Shown in pieces: positions 7,192 to 15,591 of a stretch of DNA of 64,000 nt (positions within the stretch are counted from its first letter, which is position 1; each line of letters opens with the position of its first letter). A model generated the notes under the pieces. That model did not search any database and was not told the DNA's origin. It saw only the letters and a list, made by a program, of their open reading frames with translations. The stretch is from assembly GCA_015060535.1 (NCBI GenBank), contig SUYH01000010.1, forward strand, positions 62,001 through 126,000, given 5' to 3'. Both the position numbers and the translations under genes were made by a program. This DNA comes from Prevotella sp. GTDB lineage: Bacteria > Bacteroidota > Bacteroidia > Bacteroidales > Bacteroidaceae.

Positions 7192-9873
7192 ATGAAGAAA
7201 CTACTATCCTTGCCACCTAATCTGGTGGGCTGTTTCCATGATGTCACGGGCTTCTCGCGTGATGAGTATTTCTGTACCAACGACCCGATAGGCCATAAGC
7301 TGGGGTCGGGTGGAGGAACGACGTGGCTCATGCAGCAGGCTGAACAGTGGCTGGGTGGCGAGCGCTGCATCGTGCTACATGCCGGTGGACAGAGTCGCCG
7401 ACTGCCCTCCTATGCCCCCAGTGGTAAGATACTGACCCCTATCCCCGTGTTCCGTTGGGAGCGTGGCCAGCGATTGTCGCAGACCCTGCTCGACCTTCAG
7501 CTGCCGCTCTATGAACGGATGATGGAGCAGGCCCCTAAGCGTCTGACCACGATGATAGTCAGTGGCGATGTGTATATCCGTGCTGCCGAGCGCATCGGTC
7601 CTATCCCCGATGCCGATGTGGTGTGCTACGGACTGTGGCTTGATGCTGCTATCGCAAAGGACCATGGTGTCTTTGTCAGTGACCGTCGTACGCCTAACGT
7701 GCTGAAGCAGATGCTACAAAAACCCAGCACGGAGCAATTGTCAGAGCTTCTGAAAGACCATTTCTATCTGACGGATATCGGTATCTGGCTGCTCTCCGAC
7801 CGCGCCATGAAGCTGCTGATGAAGCGTAGTATGACTAGTTCTACTAGTTCTACTAGTTATACTAGTTCTACTAGCCCTACTAGCCTTAAGGAATACGATC
7901 TCTACAGCGAGTTCGGCTGTACGCTGGGCACCCATCCTACCATCGACGACCCCGAGTTGCATGAGCTCTCGGTAGCCATTGTGCCTTTGCAGGGTGGCGA
8001 GTTCTACCATTTCGGCACCTCAGGCGAGATGATCTCGTCGACGGTAGCTATCCAGAATATCGTCAACGACCAGCGTGACATCATGCACCATGACCGCAAA
8101 CCGCACCCCAGCATTTTCACACAGAATGCCATTACCCACTATCGGTTTACCGAGCAGAACCAGAATATCTGGATTGAGAATAGCTGCATCGGGGAGCATT
8201 GGACCCTGACGCGTGATAACATCGTGACGGGAGTGCCTGAGAACGATTGGACCATCCATCTGGAACCTGGTCAGTGCGTAGATATCATCCCCATTGGCGA
8301 GACACAATATTGTGTGCGTCGCTACGACATCAATGAAAAATTTGCTGGTGCTGCCCAGCAGGAGAAGCGCTTTCCCGTGCTAGACAGCCTAGATCAACTA
8401 GTCAATTTAGATGGACTAGAAAGACTAGCCACTACCTTCCTCTCTGCCGAGGATATCTCCAATGTGGCCAATCTGCGTCGCCTCTTTGCCCAGCGCAAGG
8501 CGTTTCGCAGCAAGAACTGGCCTGCGCTGGCCCGTAACTGGCAGCACAGCGTGTTCTACCAGTTGGATTTGGACGATGCTGCCCGTGAATTCCATGAGAT
8601 GCAGTTGCCCCAGCCCGAGCCGCTCTCTGCTGATGCTCCGCTGATGACGCGCATCCACGATGCCATGTTCCGAGGCGATAGCGACGGTGCTTTCTCGCTG
8701 TTGCGCGAGGGTGTGCTGCAATCCTCTAACCTCTCACCTCTAACCCCTCACCTCTCTATCTATCCCGATCAGATTGTGTGGGGACGTTCACCCGTACGCA
8801 TTGACTTGGCAGGTGGATGGACGGATACCCCACCTTACTGTTTGATGGAAGGTGGGTCGGTAGTCAATATCGCCATCGAGCTGAACGGACAACCCCCTTT
8901 GCAGGCCTATGTGAAGCCCTGCCGCGAGCCCCATATCGTGTTGCGAAGCATCGACCTGGGAGCCATCGAGGTGGTCGATACCTACGAACAGCTGGCTGCC
9001 TATAACAAGGTAGGCTCACCCTTCTCCATCCCCAAGGCAGCACTGGTGTTGGCTGGCTTCCAGCCTGGTTTCTCACAAGAGACCTATCCCTCGCTGCGTG
9101 CCCAGCTCGAGTCGTTTGGCTGTGGCATTGAGCTCACCCTGCTGTCGGCTATCCCTGCAGGTAGCGGACTGGGTACCAGTTCCATCCTGGCATCTACGGT
9201 GCTGGGTGCTGTCAACGACTTCTGCTCGCTGTCCTGGGACAAGAACGAGATCGGGCGTCGCACGCTGGTTCTGGAACAGTTGCTCACCACAGGTGGCGGT
9301 TGGCAAGACCAGTTCGGAGGAGTATTAGGTGGTGTGAAGCTGTTGGACACCCAGCGTGGCTTCGACCAGAATCCCCGTGTGCGCTGGTTGCCCGACGATG
9401 TGTTCACCCAGCCCGAATATGCGCAGTGTCATCTGCTCTACTATACCGGCATCACCCGCACCGCCAAGAAGATATTGGCAGAAATCGTGCGTCGGATGTT
9501 CGTCAACCATCATCAGCAGCTGTTGCAGTTGCGTGAGATGAAGGCCCATGCCGTCGATATGTATGAGGCCATCCAGCGTCAGGACTTCCAGGAGACGGGA
9601 CTGCTCATCCGTAAGACGTGGCACCAGAACCAGCGCATCGACAGTGGTACCAATCCCGATAGTGTGCGTAAGATTACCGACCTCGTCGACGACCTCTGCC
9701 TGGGTTATAAGTTGCCTGGAGCCGGTGGTGGCGGCTATCTCTATATGGTGGCCAAAGACCCTGAGGCTGCCGTCCGTATCAAGCAGTTGCTGACGATGCA
9801 GCAGCCCAATGCCAATGCCCGTTTTGTGGACATGACGCTTTCGAAGACAGGATTACAGGTTAGCCGAAGCTAA
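7192..9873 (+). CDS. fkp: Bifunctional fucokinase / L-fucose-1-phosphate guanylyltransferase
   Basis: Converts salvaged L-fucose to L-fucose-1-phosphate and then to GDP-L-fucose, used in Bacteroidota to fucosylate capsules and glycoproteins. The N-terminal pyrophosphorylase half starts KLLSLPPNLVGCFHD and has the nucleotide loop LGSGGGTTWL and HAGGQSRRLP. The C-terminal GHMP-kinase half starts near residue 525 (GRSPVRIDLAGGWTDTPP), with the ATP motif IPAGSGLGTSSI near 655 and KLPGAGGGGY near 845. At 893 aa it is slightly shorter than the well-known Bacteroides Fkp. Three family-variable loops consist of short tandem repeats: 7834-7887, 8380-8428 and 8723-8757. Catalytic motifs are untouched. 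Confidence 0.95.
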   Translation: MKKLLSLPPNLVGCFHDVTGFSRDEYFCTNDPIGHKLGSGGGTTWLMQQAEQWLGGERCIVLHAGGQSRRLPSYAPSGKILTPIPVFRWERGQRLSQTLLDLQLPLYERMMEQAPKRLTTMIVSGDVYIRAAERIGPIPDADVVCYGLWLDAAIAKDHGVFVSDRRTPNVLKQMLQKPSTEQLSELLKDHFYLTDIGIWLLSDRAMKLLMKRSMTSSTSSTSYTSSTSPTSLKEYDLYSEFGCTLGTHPTIDDPELHELSVAIVPLQGGEFYHFGTSGEMISSTVAIQNIVNDQRDIMHHDRKPHPSIFTQNAITHYRFTEQNQNIWIENSCIGEHWTLTRDNIVTGVPENDWTIHLEPGQCVDIIPIGETQYCVRRYDINEKFAGAAQQEKRFPVLDSLDQLVNLDGLERLATTFLSAEDISNVANLRRLFAQRKAFRSKNWPALARNWQHSVFYQLDLDDAAREFHEMQLPQPEPLSADAPLMTRIHDAMFRGDSDGAFSLLREGVLQSSNLSPLTPHLSIYPDQIVWGRSPVRIDLAGGWTDTPPYCLMEGGSVVNIAIELNGQPPLQAYVKPCREPHIVLRSIDLGAIEVVDTYEQLAAYNKVGSPFSIPKAALVLAGFQPGFSQETYPSLRAQLESFGCGIELTLLSAIPAGSGLGTSSILASTVLGAVNDFCSLSWDKNEIGRRTLVLEQLLTTGGGWQDQFGGVLGGVKLLDTQRGFDQNPRVRWLPDDVFTQPEYAQCHLLYYTGITRTAKKILAEIVRRMFVNHHQQLLQLREMKAHAVDMYEAIQRQDFQETGLLIRKTWHQNQRIDSGTNPDSVRKITDLVDDLCLGYKLPGAGGGGYLYMVAKDPEAAVRIKQLLTMQQPNANARFVDMTLSKTGLQVSRS
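7834..7887 (+). repeat. Nonamer ACTAGT array inside fkp
   Basis: Six 9-bp units: ACTAGTTCT twice, ACTAGTTAT, ACTAGTTCT, ACTAGCCCT, ACTAGCCTT. They encode repeated Thr-Ser-X triplets in a loop between MKRS and the YDLYSEFG segment. Copy-number change would keep the frame. Confidence 0.85.
8380..8428 (+). repeat. Second CTAG nonamer array inside fkp
   Basis: CTAG occurs at 8380, 8389, 8398, 8416 and 8425, with TTAG at 8407 filling the gap, an exact 9-bp pitch. The flanks of each unit have diverged. It encodes a Leu-every-third-residue stretch (LDSLDQLVNLDGLERLA). Confidence 0.7.
8723..8757 (+). repeat. Heptamer array inside fkp
   Basis: Five 7-bp units: CCTCTAA, CCTCTCA, CCTCTAA, CCCCTCA, CCTCTCT. 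They encode the SSNLSPLTPHLS linker between the two enzyme halves. Confidence 0.7.
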
Positions 9874-9878
9874 GCGCG

Positions 9879-10658
9879 ATGGAATTCCGTACGATAGTAG
9901 ATATTCCGAAGCCCGACTTCGAAATACAGCCCTGCGAGGAGCTGCTCTTCGTCGGTTCGTGCTTTGCCGACAGCATCAGTCAGCGCTTCCGCGAGGAAGG
10001 GTTTCCCGTGACGTCGAATCCCTATGGGGTGATGTACAATCCCGTCAGCATCCTGCATACCGTCCAGCGCTATGAGGGTGCTCCCCGCATTGTTTTCCTC
10101 ACGTTGGGTACCAACCACGTGTACAGACTGAAGGAGACGGGCGAGATTGTCGACAACTGCGAGAAGCGACCCCAGCGACTCTTTCAGGAGGAACTGCTCT
10201 CTGTTGAGGCTTGTGCAGACTATCTGCAACAGACGGTCGACCTGCTTCGCCAGCGCAACCCGGAAGTGCATGTGGTGATGACGGTCAGTCCCATCCGCTA
10301 TCGCAAATACGGCTATCATGAGAGCCAATTGTCAAAAGCAACATTGTTGTTAGCATGTCGAAGTTTCGACTATTTTCCTTCTTACGAGATCCTGATGGAC
10401 GAGCTGCGCGACTATCGCTTCTATGCCGCCGATATGCTGCATCCTTCCGATCAGGCCGTCGACTATATCTGGGAACGGCTGGTCGACAGCTATTTCTCGC
10501 CAGCAGCTAAAGCTTTTCTGGACGAGTGGCGCCCATTGAAACAGACGTTGGCCCACAAGCCCTTCCACCCAGAGGCCCCCGAATATCAGGCCTTGATGGA
10601 TAAAACTATGTTAAAACTAGCGGAGTTACGCCAAAAATATCCTACCTTTGCATTATGA
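9879..10658 (+). CDS. GSCFA domain-containing protein
   Basis: Member of the GSCFA family, named for the motif seen here as LLFVGSCFADS at residues 23-33, equivalent to block I of SGNH/GDSL hydrolases with the serine as nucleophile. A block-like TLGTNHVY and a C-terminal DMLHPSDQAV (Asp and His of the catalytic set) follow. Members are cytosolic and presumed to be esterases or deacylases, with no established substrate. At 259 aa it is shorter than many members. The start lies 5 bp after fkp, and the stop overlaps the murF-alr start (ATGA), so it belongs to a co-transcribed surface and wall gene group. Confidence 0.88.
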   Translation: MEFRTIVDIPKPDFEIQPCEELLFVGSCFADSISQRFREEGFPVTSNPYGVMYNPVSILHTVQRYEGAPRIVFLTLGTNHVYRLKETGEIVDNCEKRPQRLFQEELLSVEACADYLQQTVDLLRQRNPEVHVVMTVSPIRYRKYGYHESQLSKATLLLACRSFDYFPSYEILMDELRDYRFYAADMLHPSDQAVDYIWERLVDSYFSPAAKAFLDEWRPLKQTLAHKPFHPEAPEYQALMDKTMLKLAELRQKYPTFAL

Positions 10659-13114
10659 ATTACACCATTGAAAAGATTACCACGCTTATTGGCGCGCGCC
10701 GCATCGGCACTGCTGATGCTCGTATAGGATGGCTGCTCACCGACAGCCGTTCACTGTGTTTCCCTGAGGAGACGTTGTTCTTTGCCCTGAAGTCCAGCCG
10801 CAACGACGGTCATCGCTATATTGCCGACCTGTATCGTCGTGGTGTGCGCAACTTCGTGGTGTCTAGCGTGCCTGAGCACGCTGAGGCCGATGCCAACTAT
10901 CTGAAGGTGCCTTCACCTCTTGCCGCTCTTCAGCGTCTGGCTGAGCGCCATCGCGATGAGTTCGACTGTCCTATCGTGGGCATCACAGGCTCTAACGGTA
11001 AGACGATGGTGAAGGAGTGGCTCTACCAGTTGCTGTCGCCCCAGCTGACGGTGACTCGCTCGCCCAAGAGCTACAACTCACAGATTGGTGTGCCCTTGAG
11101 CGTATGGCTCCTTGGCGAACAGACACAGGTGGCGCTGTTCGAAGCCGGTATCAGCGAGCCTGGTGAGATGGACTCGTTGCGTGACATCATCCAGCCTACC
11201 ATTGGCGTGCTGACCTATCTGGGTGCTGCCCATCAGGAGAATTTCCGTTCGCTGGAGGAGAAGTGCATGGAGAAGCTTCAGCTGTTCAATGGCGCTAAGG
11301 TCATGATCTACAACTCCGACGATGACACGGTGAGCCGTTGCATCCGTCGCAGTGGCTATAAGGGCGAGAAGATAGGGTGGAGCCGTGAGAATATCTCCGC
11401 CCCGCTGTATATCGAGAAAGTGGAAAACGAGGTCGGCCATACCATCGTATCCTATATATATAAAGGTACACGCGGACAATACCAGTTGCCTTTCTTCGAC
11501 GAGGCCTCGCTGCAGTGCTCGTTTGCCTGTCTGGCCGTCGCGCTGTATCTGGGTGTCGAAGCCGACCAGCTGGCAGAGCGGATGGCCCATCTGGAGCCTG
11601 TTGCCATGCGTCTGGAGGTGAAGGAAGGTCAGCACGGCTGTACGCTGATCAACGACTCCTATAATTCCGACATCAACTCACTCGACATCGCCCTCGACTT
11701 CATGAGTCGTCGGCCTGGTCAGAGCCGCACGCTCATCCTGAGTGATATCTTCCAGAGCGGAATGGACGACGCAGCCCTCTACCGCGAGGTGAACGACCTC
11801 TGTCTGAAGCGTGGGGTAGGGCGTCTGATAGGCATCGGACCGCATATCGGAGCCCAGCAGGCTGTGTTCCATCTCCCCTCATCCCTCTTCTTCGCCACGA
11901 CGGACGATTTCCTGCGTAGCGATGCCTTCCGCCAGTTGCATGATGAGGTCGTGCTCATCAAGGGCGCCCGCGTCTTTGGCTTTGACCGCATCACCGAGCG
12001 TCTGGAGCAGAAGGTCCATGAGACCATTCTGGAGGTGAACCTCAATGCGCTGGTCAGCAATCTGAACTACTACCGCTCCCACATGCAGCCTGAGACTAAA
12101 CTGGTGTGCATGGTGAAGGCCGACGCCTATGGTGCTGGAGCTGTCGAGGTGGCCAAGACGCTGCAAGAACACCGTGTGGACTATCTGGCTGTGGCTGTAG
12201 CTGACGAGGGAGTCACCCTGCGTCGCAACGGCATCACGCAGAACATCATGATTATGAATCCTGAGATGACGGCTTTCAAGACCATGTTCGACTACGACCT
12301 CGAACCTGAGGTCTACTCCTTCCGACTGATGGAAGCCCTCATCGGGGCCGCTGAGAAGCAAGGTATTACGGGATGGCCCGTACATATCAAGCTCGATACG
12401 GGCATGCACCGCTTAGGCTTCGACCCCGAGCACGACATGGACCGTCTGATCAGTCGGCTGAAGAGTCAGAATGCCATCATCCCCCGTTCGGTGTTCAGTC
12501 ATTTCGTGGGTTCCGACAGCGTCGACTTCGACCGTTTCTCGGCAGAGCAGTTCCGAAAATTCGATAAGGCCAGCTCGCAGTTGCAGTCAGCCTTCGACCA
12601 TAAGATCCTGCGCCACATCTGCAATTCGGCAGGTATCGTCCACTTCCCTGAGCGTCATCTCGACATGTGCCGCCTCGGACTGGGTCTTTATGGCTACGAC
12701 CCGATGGGTGGCGATGCTCCCCTGTTACCTGTCAGCACGCTGAAGACTACCATCCTACAGCTGCGTCAGGTACCCAAAAGCGAGACGGTGGGCTACAGTC
12801 GCAAGGGTGTGCTGACGCGCGACTCCGTGATAGCTGCCATTCCTATTGGCTATGCCGATGGCCTGAGCCGTCATCTTGGGCGCGGAGCTGCTTACTGTCT
12901 GGTGAACGGACAGAAGGCGCCCTATGTGGGTAATATCTGTATGGATGTGGCTATGATTGACGTCACTGACATCCCTTGTCAGGAGGGCGACAGCGTCGAG
13001 ATCTTCGGTGAGCATCTGCCTGTCAATGTGCTGAGCGATGTGCTGGGTACCATCCCCTACGAAGTGCTCACGGCAGTCAGCGGACGTGTGAAAAAGGTAT
13101 ATTTCCAAGACTAA
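10655..13114 (+). CDS. MurF-alanine racemase fusion
   Basis: Bifunctional peptidoglycan-precursor enzyme of 819 aa. Residues 1 to about 450 are UDP-MurNAc-tripeptide:D-Ala-D-Ala ligase: the ATP loop GITGSNGKT is at 109-117, followed by SYNSQIGVPLS and the ligase C-terminal segment with NDSYNSD. From about 455 to the end it is a PLP-dependent alanine racemase: MVKADAYG with the PLP-binding Lys488, DTGMHRLGF and IPIGYADGLSR. It thus makes D-Ala and adds D-Ala-D-Ala. This fusion is usual in Bacteroidota; whether the MurF half is fully active in all members is less certain. The start overlaps the GSCFA stop by 4 bp. Confidence 0.93.
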   Translation: MNYTIEKITTLIGARRIGTADARIGWLLTDSRSLCFPEETLFFALKSSRNDGHRYIADLYRRGVRNFVVSSVPEHAEADANYLKVPSPLAALQRLAERHRDEFDCPIVGITGSNGKTMVKEWLYQLLSPQLTVTRSPKSYNSQIGVPLSVWLLGEQTQVALFEAGISEPGEMDSLRDIIQPTIGVLTYLGAAHQENFRSLEEKCMEKLQLFNGAKVMIYNSDDDTVSRCIRRSGYKGEKIGWSRENISAPLYIEKVENEVGHTIVSYIYKGTRGQYQLPFFDEASLQCSFACLAVALYLGVEADQLAERMAHLEPVAMRLEVKEGQHGCTLINDSYNSDINSLDIALDFMSRRPGQSRTLILSDIFQSGMDDAALYREVNDLCLKRGVGRLIGIGPHIGAQQAVFHLPSSLFFATTDDFLRSDAFRQLHDEVVLIKGARVFGFDRITERLEQKVHETILEVNLNALVSNLNYYRSHMQPETKLVCMVKADAYGAGAVEVAKTLQEHRVDYLAVAVADEGVTLRRNGITQNIMIMNPEMTAFKTMFDYDLEPEVYSFRLMEALIGAAEKQGITGWPVHIKLDTGMHRLGFDPEHDMDRLISRLKSQNAIIPRSVFSHFVGSDSVDFDRFSAEQFRKFDKASSQLQSAFDHKILRHICNSAGIVHFPERHLDMCRLGLGLYGYDPMGGDAPLLPVSTLKTTILQLRQVPKSETVGYSRKGVLTRDSVIAAIPIGYADGLSRHLGRGAAYCLVNGQKAPYVGNICMDVAMIDVTDIPCQEGDSVEIFGEHLPVNVLSDVLGTIPYEVLTAVSGRVKKVYFQD

Positions 13115-13117
13115 TGT

Positions 13118-13148
13118 TTTGTATTTCATAAAATATTTATTACCTTTG
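13118..13148 (+). promoter_or_regulatory. Promoter of the uronate operon
   Basis: TTTG (13118-13121) and TACCTTTG (13141-13148) with a 19-bp spacer, close to consensus. The leader to the transporter start is about 42 nt. Confidence 0.85.
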
Positions 13149-13194
13149 CAGCCAAGTACGCTAAAACAAACAAAGAATATCGGTATTTTAAACA

Positions 13195-14565
13195 ATGGAA
13201 CAAGTATTTAGTTACATTATTAGTCTGGGTGCTTCGGTCATGATGCCTATCCTGTTTACCATCATCGGCCTTTGCATCGGGTTGAAATTCGGCAAGTCGC
13301 TCAAGTCAGGCCTCTATGTTGGCGTCGGTTTCGTAGGCCTCGGCATTGTGACGGCCCTGCTGACCACTAACTTCGGTGGTCCGCTGAGCGAGATCTCGCG
13401 TCTCTACGACTTGCAGCTGAAAGTGTTTGACATGGGATGGCCCGCTGCTGCTGCTGTGGCTTATAACACGGCGGTAGGTGCGCTGATTATCCCCATCTGT
13501 CTGGGTGTTAACTTCCTGTTGGTGATTACCAAGTGCACTCGCACGGTGAATATTGACCTTTGGAACTACTGGCACTTCGCCTTCATCGGTGCCGTAGCTT
13601 ATTTCGTGATGGACCAGAGCCTGGTGTGGGGCTATTTTGCCGCTATCGTTTGTTACATCGTGACGCTGGTGATGGCCGACCTCACTGCCGACAAGTTCCA
13701 GGAGTACTATCCTGAGTGGCAGGGCATCTCTATTCCCCAGCCTTTCTGTCAGAGCTTCGTGCCCTTCGCCCTGCTGATTGGCAAGGCGCTCGACATGATT
13801 CCCGGTTTCGAGAAGCTGAACATCGACGCTGAGGGTATGAAGAAGAAGTTCGGTGTGATGGGCGAGCCCCTGATTCTGGGTGTCATCGTAGGAGCACTGA
13901 TTGGTGCGTTGGCCCAGCTCGACATCAAGAAGATCCTCTTCCTCGGAGTGACGATGGGTGCTGTGATGGAGCTCATTCCTCGCATCACCTCGCTGTTTAT
14001 CGAAGGTCTGAAGCCTATCGCTGAGAAGACGCAGGAGGTGGTAAAGCGTAAGTTTAATGGCAAGAAGGTGTACATCGGAATGTCACCTGCCGTTGTCATT
14101 GGTCACCCCACCACGCTGGTCGTTTCGCTGTTGCTCATCCCTGTAGCCCTCGGTCTGGCCGTCGTGCTGCCTGGCAATCAGTTCCTGCCCCTGGCCTCGC
14201 TGGCTGGCATGTTCTACCTGTTCCCCATGGTATTGCCATTCACCAAGGGTAATGTCGTGAAGACCTTCATCATCGGTCTCGTGGCGCTGGCCATCGGTCT
14301 GTATTTCGTGACCGATATGGCTCCTGCCTTCACACAGGCTGCCCACACCGTGTTTGAGCAGACTGGCGACAAGGCTGCCGACATCCCTGCCGGATTCGAC
14401 GGTGGTGCCCTCGACTTCGCCTCTTCCCTCTTTGGATGGGTCATCTACAAGTGTGTCAACTCGCTGGAGTATGTGGGTGCCGGTATCCTGAGCATCATCA
14501 CCATCGGTATGGTGGTATGGAACCGCATGCGTATCGTAGCATCGGAGAAAAAGGTAAAAGAGTAA
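13195..14565 (+). CDS. PTS galactitol-type IIC transporter, orphan
   Basis: Polytopic membrane protein (456 aa) of the galactitol/EIIC-Gat family. The hallmarks are the N-terminal glycine-rich helices (IGLCIGLKFGKSLKSGL), NTAVGALIIP, the cytosolic loop MGEPLILG and GHPTTLVVSLLLIP. No EIIA, EIIB, HPr or enzyme I gene is nearby, and most Bacteroidota lack a working PTS. It therefore probably acts as a secondary carrier without phosphorylation. The next two genes, kduI and a hexuronate-type MFS carrier, suggest a uronate or unsaturated-uronate substrate. This is context inference. The stop codon lies in an 8-bp repeat (14554-14585) that also encodes the last residues. Confidence 0.85.
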   Translation: MEQVFSYIISLGASVMMPILFTIIGLCIGLKFGKSLKSGLYVGVGFVGLGIVTALLTTNFGGPLSEISRLYDLQLKVFDMGWPAAAAVAYNTAVGALIIPICLGVNFLLVITKCTRTVNIDLWNYWHFAFIGAVAYFVMDQSLVWGYFAAIVCYIVTLVMADLTADKFQEYYPEWQGISIPQPFCQSFVPFALLIGKALDMIPGFEKLNIDAEGMKKKFGVMGEPLILGVIVGALIGALAQLDIKKILFLGVTMGAVMELIPRITSLFIEGLKPIAEKTQEVVKRKFNGKKVYIGMSPAVVIGHPTTLVVSLLLIPVALGLAVVLPGNQFLPLASLAGMFYLFPMVLPFTKGNVVKTFIIGLVALAIGLYFVTDMAPAFTQAAHTVFEQTGDKAADIPAGFDGGALDFASSLFGWVIYKCVNSLEYVGAGILSIITIGMVVWNRMRIVASEKKVKE

Positions 14566-14585
14566 AAATGTAAAAAGGTAAAAGA
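14554..14585 (+). repeat. Octamer array at the IIC gene 3' end
   Basis: Four 8-bp units: GTAAAAGA, GTAAAAAT, GTAAAAAG, GTAAAAGA. The first unit is coding, and the stop TAA (14563-14565) is in unit two. The unit GTAAAAAG recurs at the 3' end of dnaA (36115-36140). Confidence 0.75.
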
Positions 14586-14603
14586 CTAATCAATAAGACA
14601 ATA

Positions 14604-15578
14604 ATGAAAAAGACTATTTTGAGCTTTGCCCTGCTGATGGGCGCGCTGAGCATGACGGCTCAGCAGAAGGTGAACTTCCAGACGGCTTGTCACCCCGAGG
14701 ACGTGAAGCATTACGACACCAAGACGCTGCGCGACCGCTTCGTCATGGAGAAGGTGATGGTAGCCGACGAGATCAACCTCACCTATTCACACTACGACCG
14801 CTTCATCTTCGGTGGAGCAATGCCTGTCAACAAGACCTTGAAGCTGGAGAACTTCCCCGAGCTCGGCCTTGATGTCGACAAGACCATCCAGGAGAAGTAT
14901 TTCCTCTACAACCGTGAGCTCGGTGTCGTCAACTGCGGTGAGGGCGAAGGCTGGGTCATCGTCGATGGCAAGGAGTATGCGCTATCACCCAAGGAGGCCC
15001 TCTACATCGGTCGTGGACATATTGCCAAGGGCAAGGATGTCAACAAGGTGGTCGAGTTCCGCTCCAAGGATGCCAAGAAGCCTGCCAAGTTCTACCTGAA
15101 CTCCGCTACGGCTCACAAGCACTACAAGACCCAGTGGATTACCCTCGATGGCCGTAAGGGCTCGCTGAAGGCTGCCGTATGGGGTCCTGTAGGTTCGCTC
15201 GAGGAGTGCAACAACCGTACCGTTTATAAGCTCATCGTCAACGACGTGCTCGAGGAAGGTCCCTGCCAGCTGCAGCTCGGTCTGACCCAGCTCAACCCTG
15301 GTGCTGCCTGGAACACCATGCCTCCTCACACCCATGGCCGTCGCATCGAGGCTTACTACTATTTCAACCTGCCTCAGGAGCAGACCATCGCCCACATCAT
15401 GGGTGAGCCTCAGGAGAGCCGCGTCGTATGGCTGCATAACGAGCAGGCCATCATGTCGCCCGAGTGGTCTATCCACGCTGCTGCCGGTACCTACTACTAC
15501 ACCTTTATCTGGGGCATGGCTGGCGAGAACCTCTACTACAACGACAAGGACAACATTCCCGTCATTGATATCCGATAA
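14604..15578 (+). CDS. kduI: Exported 5-keto-4-deoxyuronate isomerase (KduI)
   Basis: Isomerises 4-deoxy-L-threo-5-hexosulose uronate to 3-deoxy-D-glycero-2,5-hexodiulosonate in pectin and glycosaminoglycan breakdown. The KduI fold is clear: [24 protein letters not shown] and the metal site [11 protein letters not shown] (two His and a Glu near 242-249). At 324 aa it is longer than the usual 278-280 aa because it begins with a signal peptide ([20 protein letters not shown]). KduI is normally cytosolic, so a periplasmic location is unusual and would place the isomerase before uptake. It lies between two transporters and is co-transcribed with them. Confidence 0.93.
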   Translation: MKKTILSFALLMGALSMTAQQKVNFQTACHPEDVKHYDTKTLRDRFVMEKVMVADEINLTYSHYDRFIFGGAMPVNKTLKLENFPELGLDVDKTIQEKYFLYNRELGVVNCGEGEGWVIVDGKEYALSPKEALYIGRGHIAKGKDVNKVVEFRSKDAKKPAKFYLNSATAHKHYKTQWITLDGRKGSLKAAVWGPVGSLEECNNRTVYKLIVNDVLEEGPCQLQLGLTQLNPGAAWNTMPPHTHGRRIEAYYYFNLPQEQTIAHIMGEPQESRVVWLHNEQAIMSPEWSIHAAAGTYYYTFIWGMAGENLYYNDKDNIPVIDIR

Positions 15579-15591
15579 TAACTAAATAACT

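Noticed and set aside
5019..7370. Long minus-strand open frames opposite yfhO and the fkp start
   Set aside because: They mirror the codon bias of the plus-strand genes, have His/Gln-rich composition and show no family motif.
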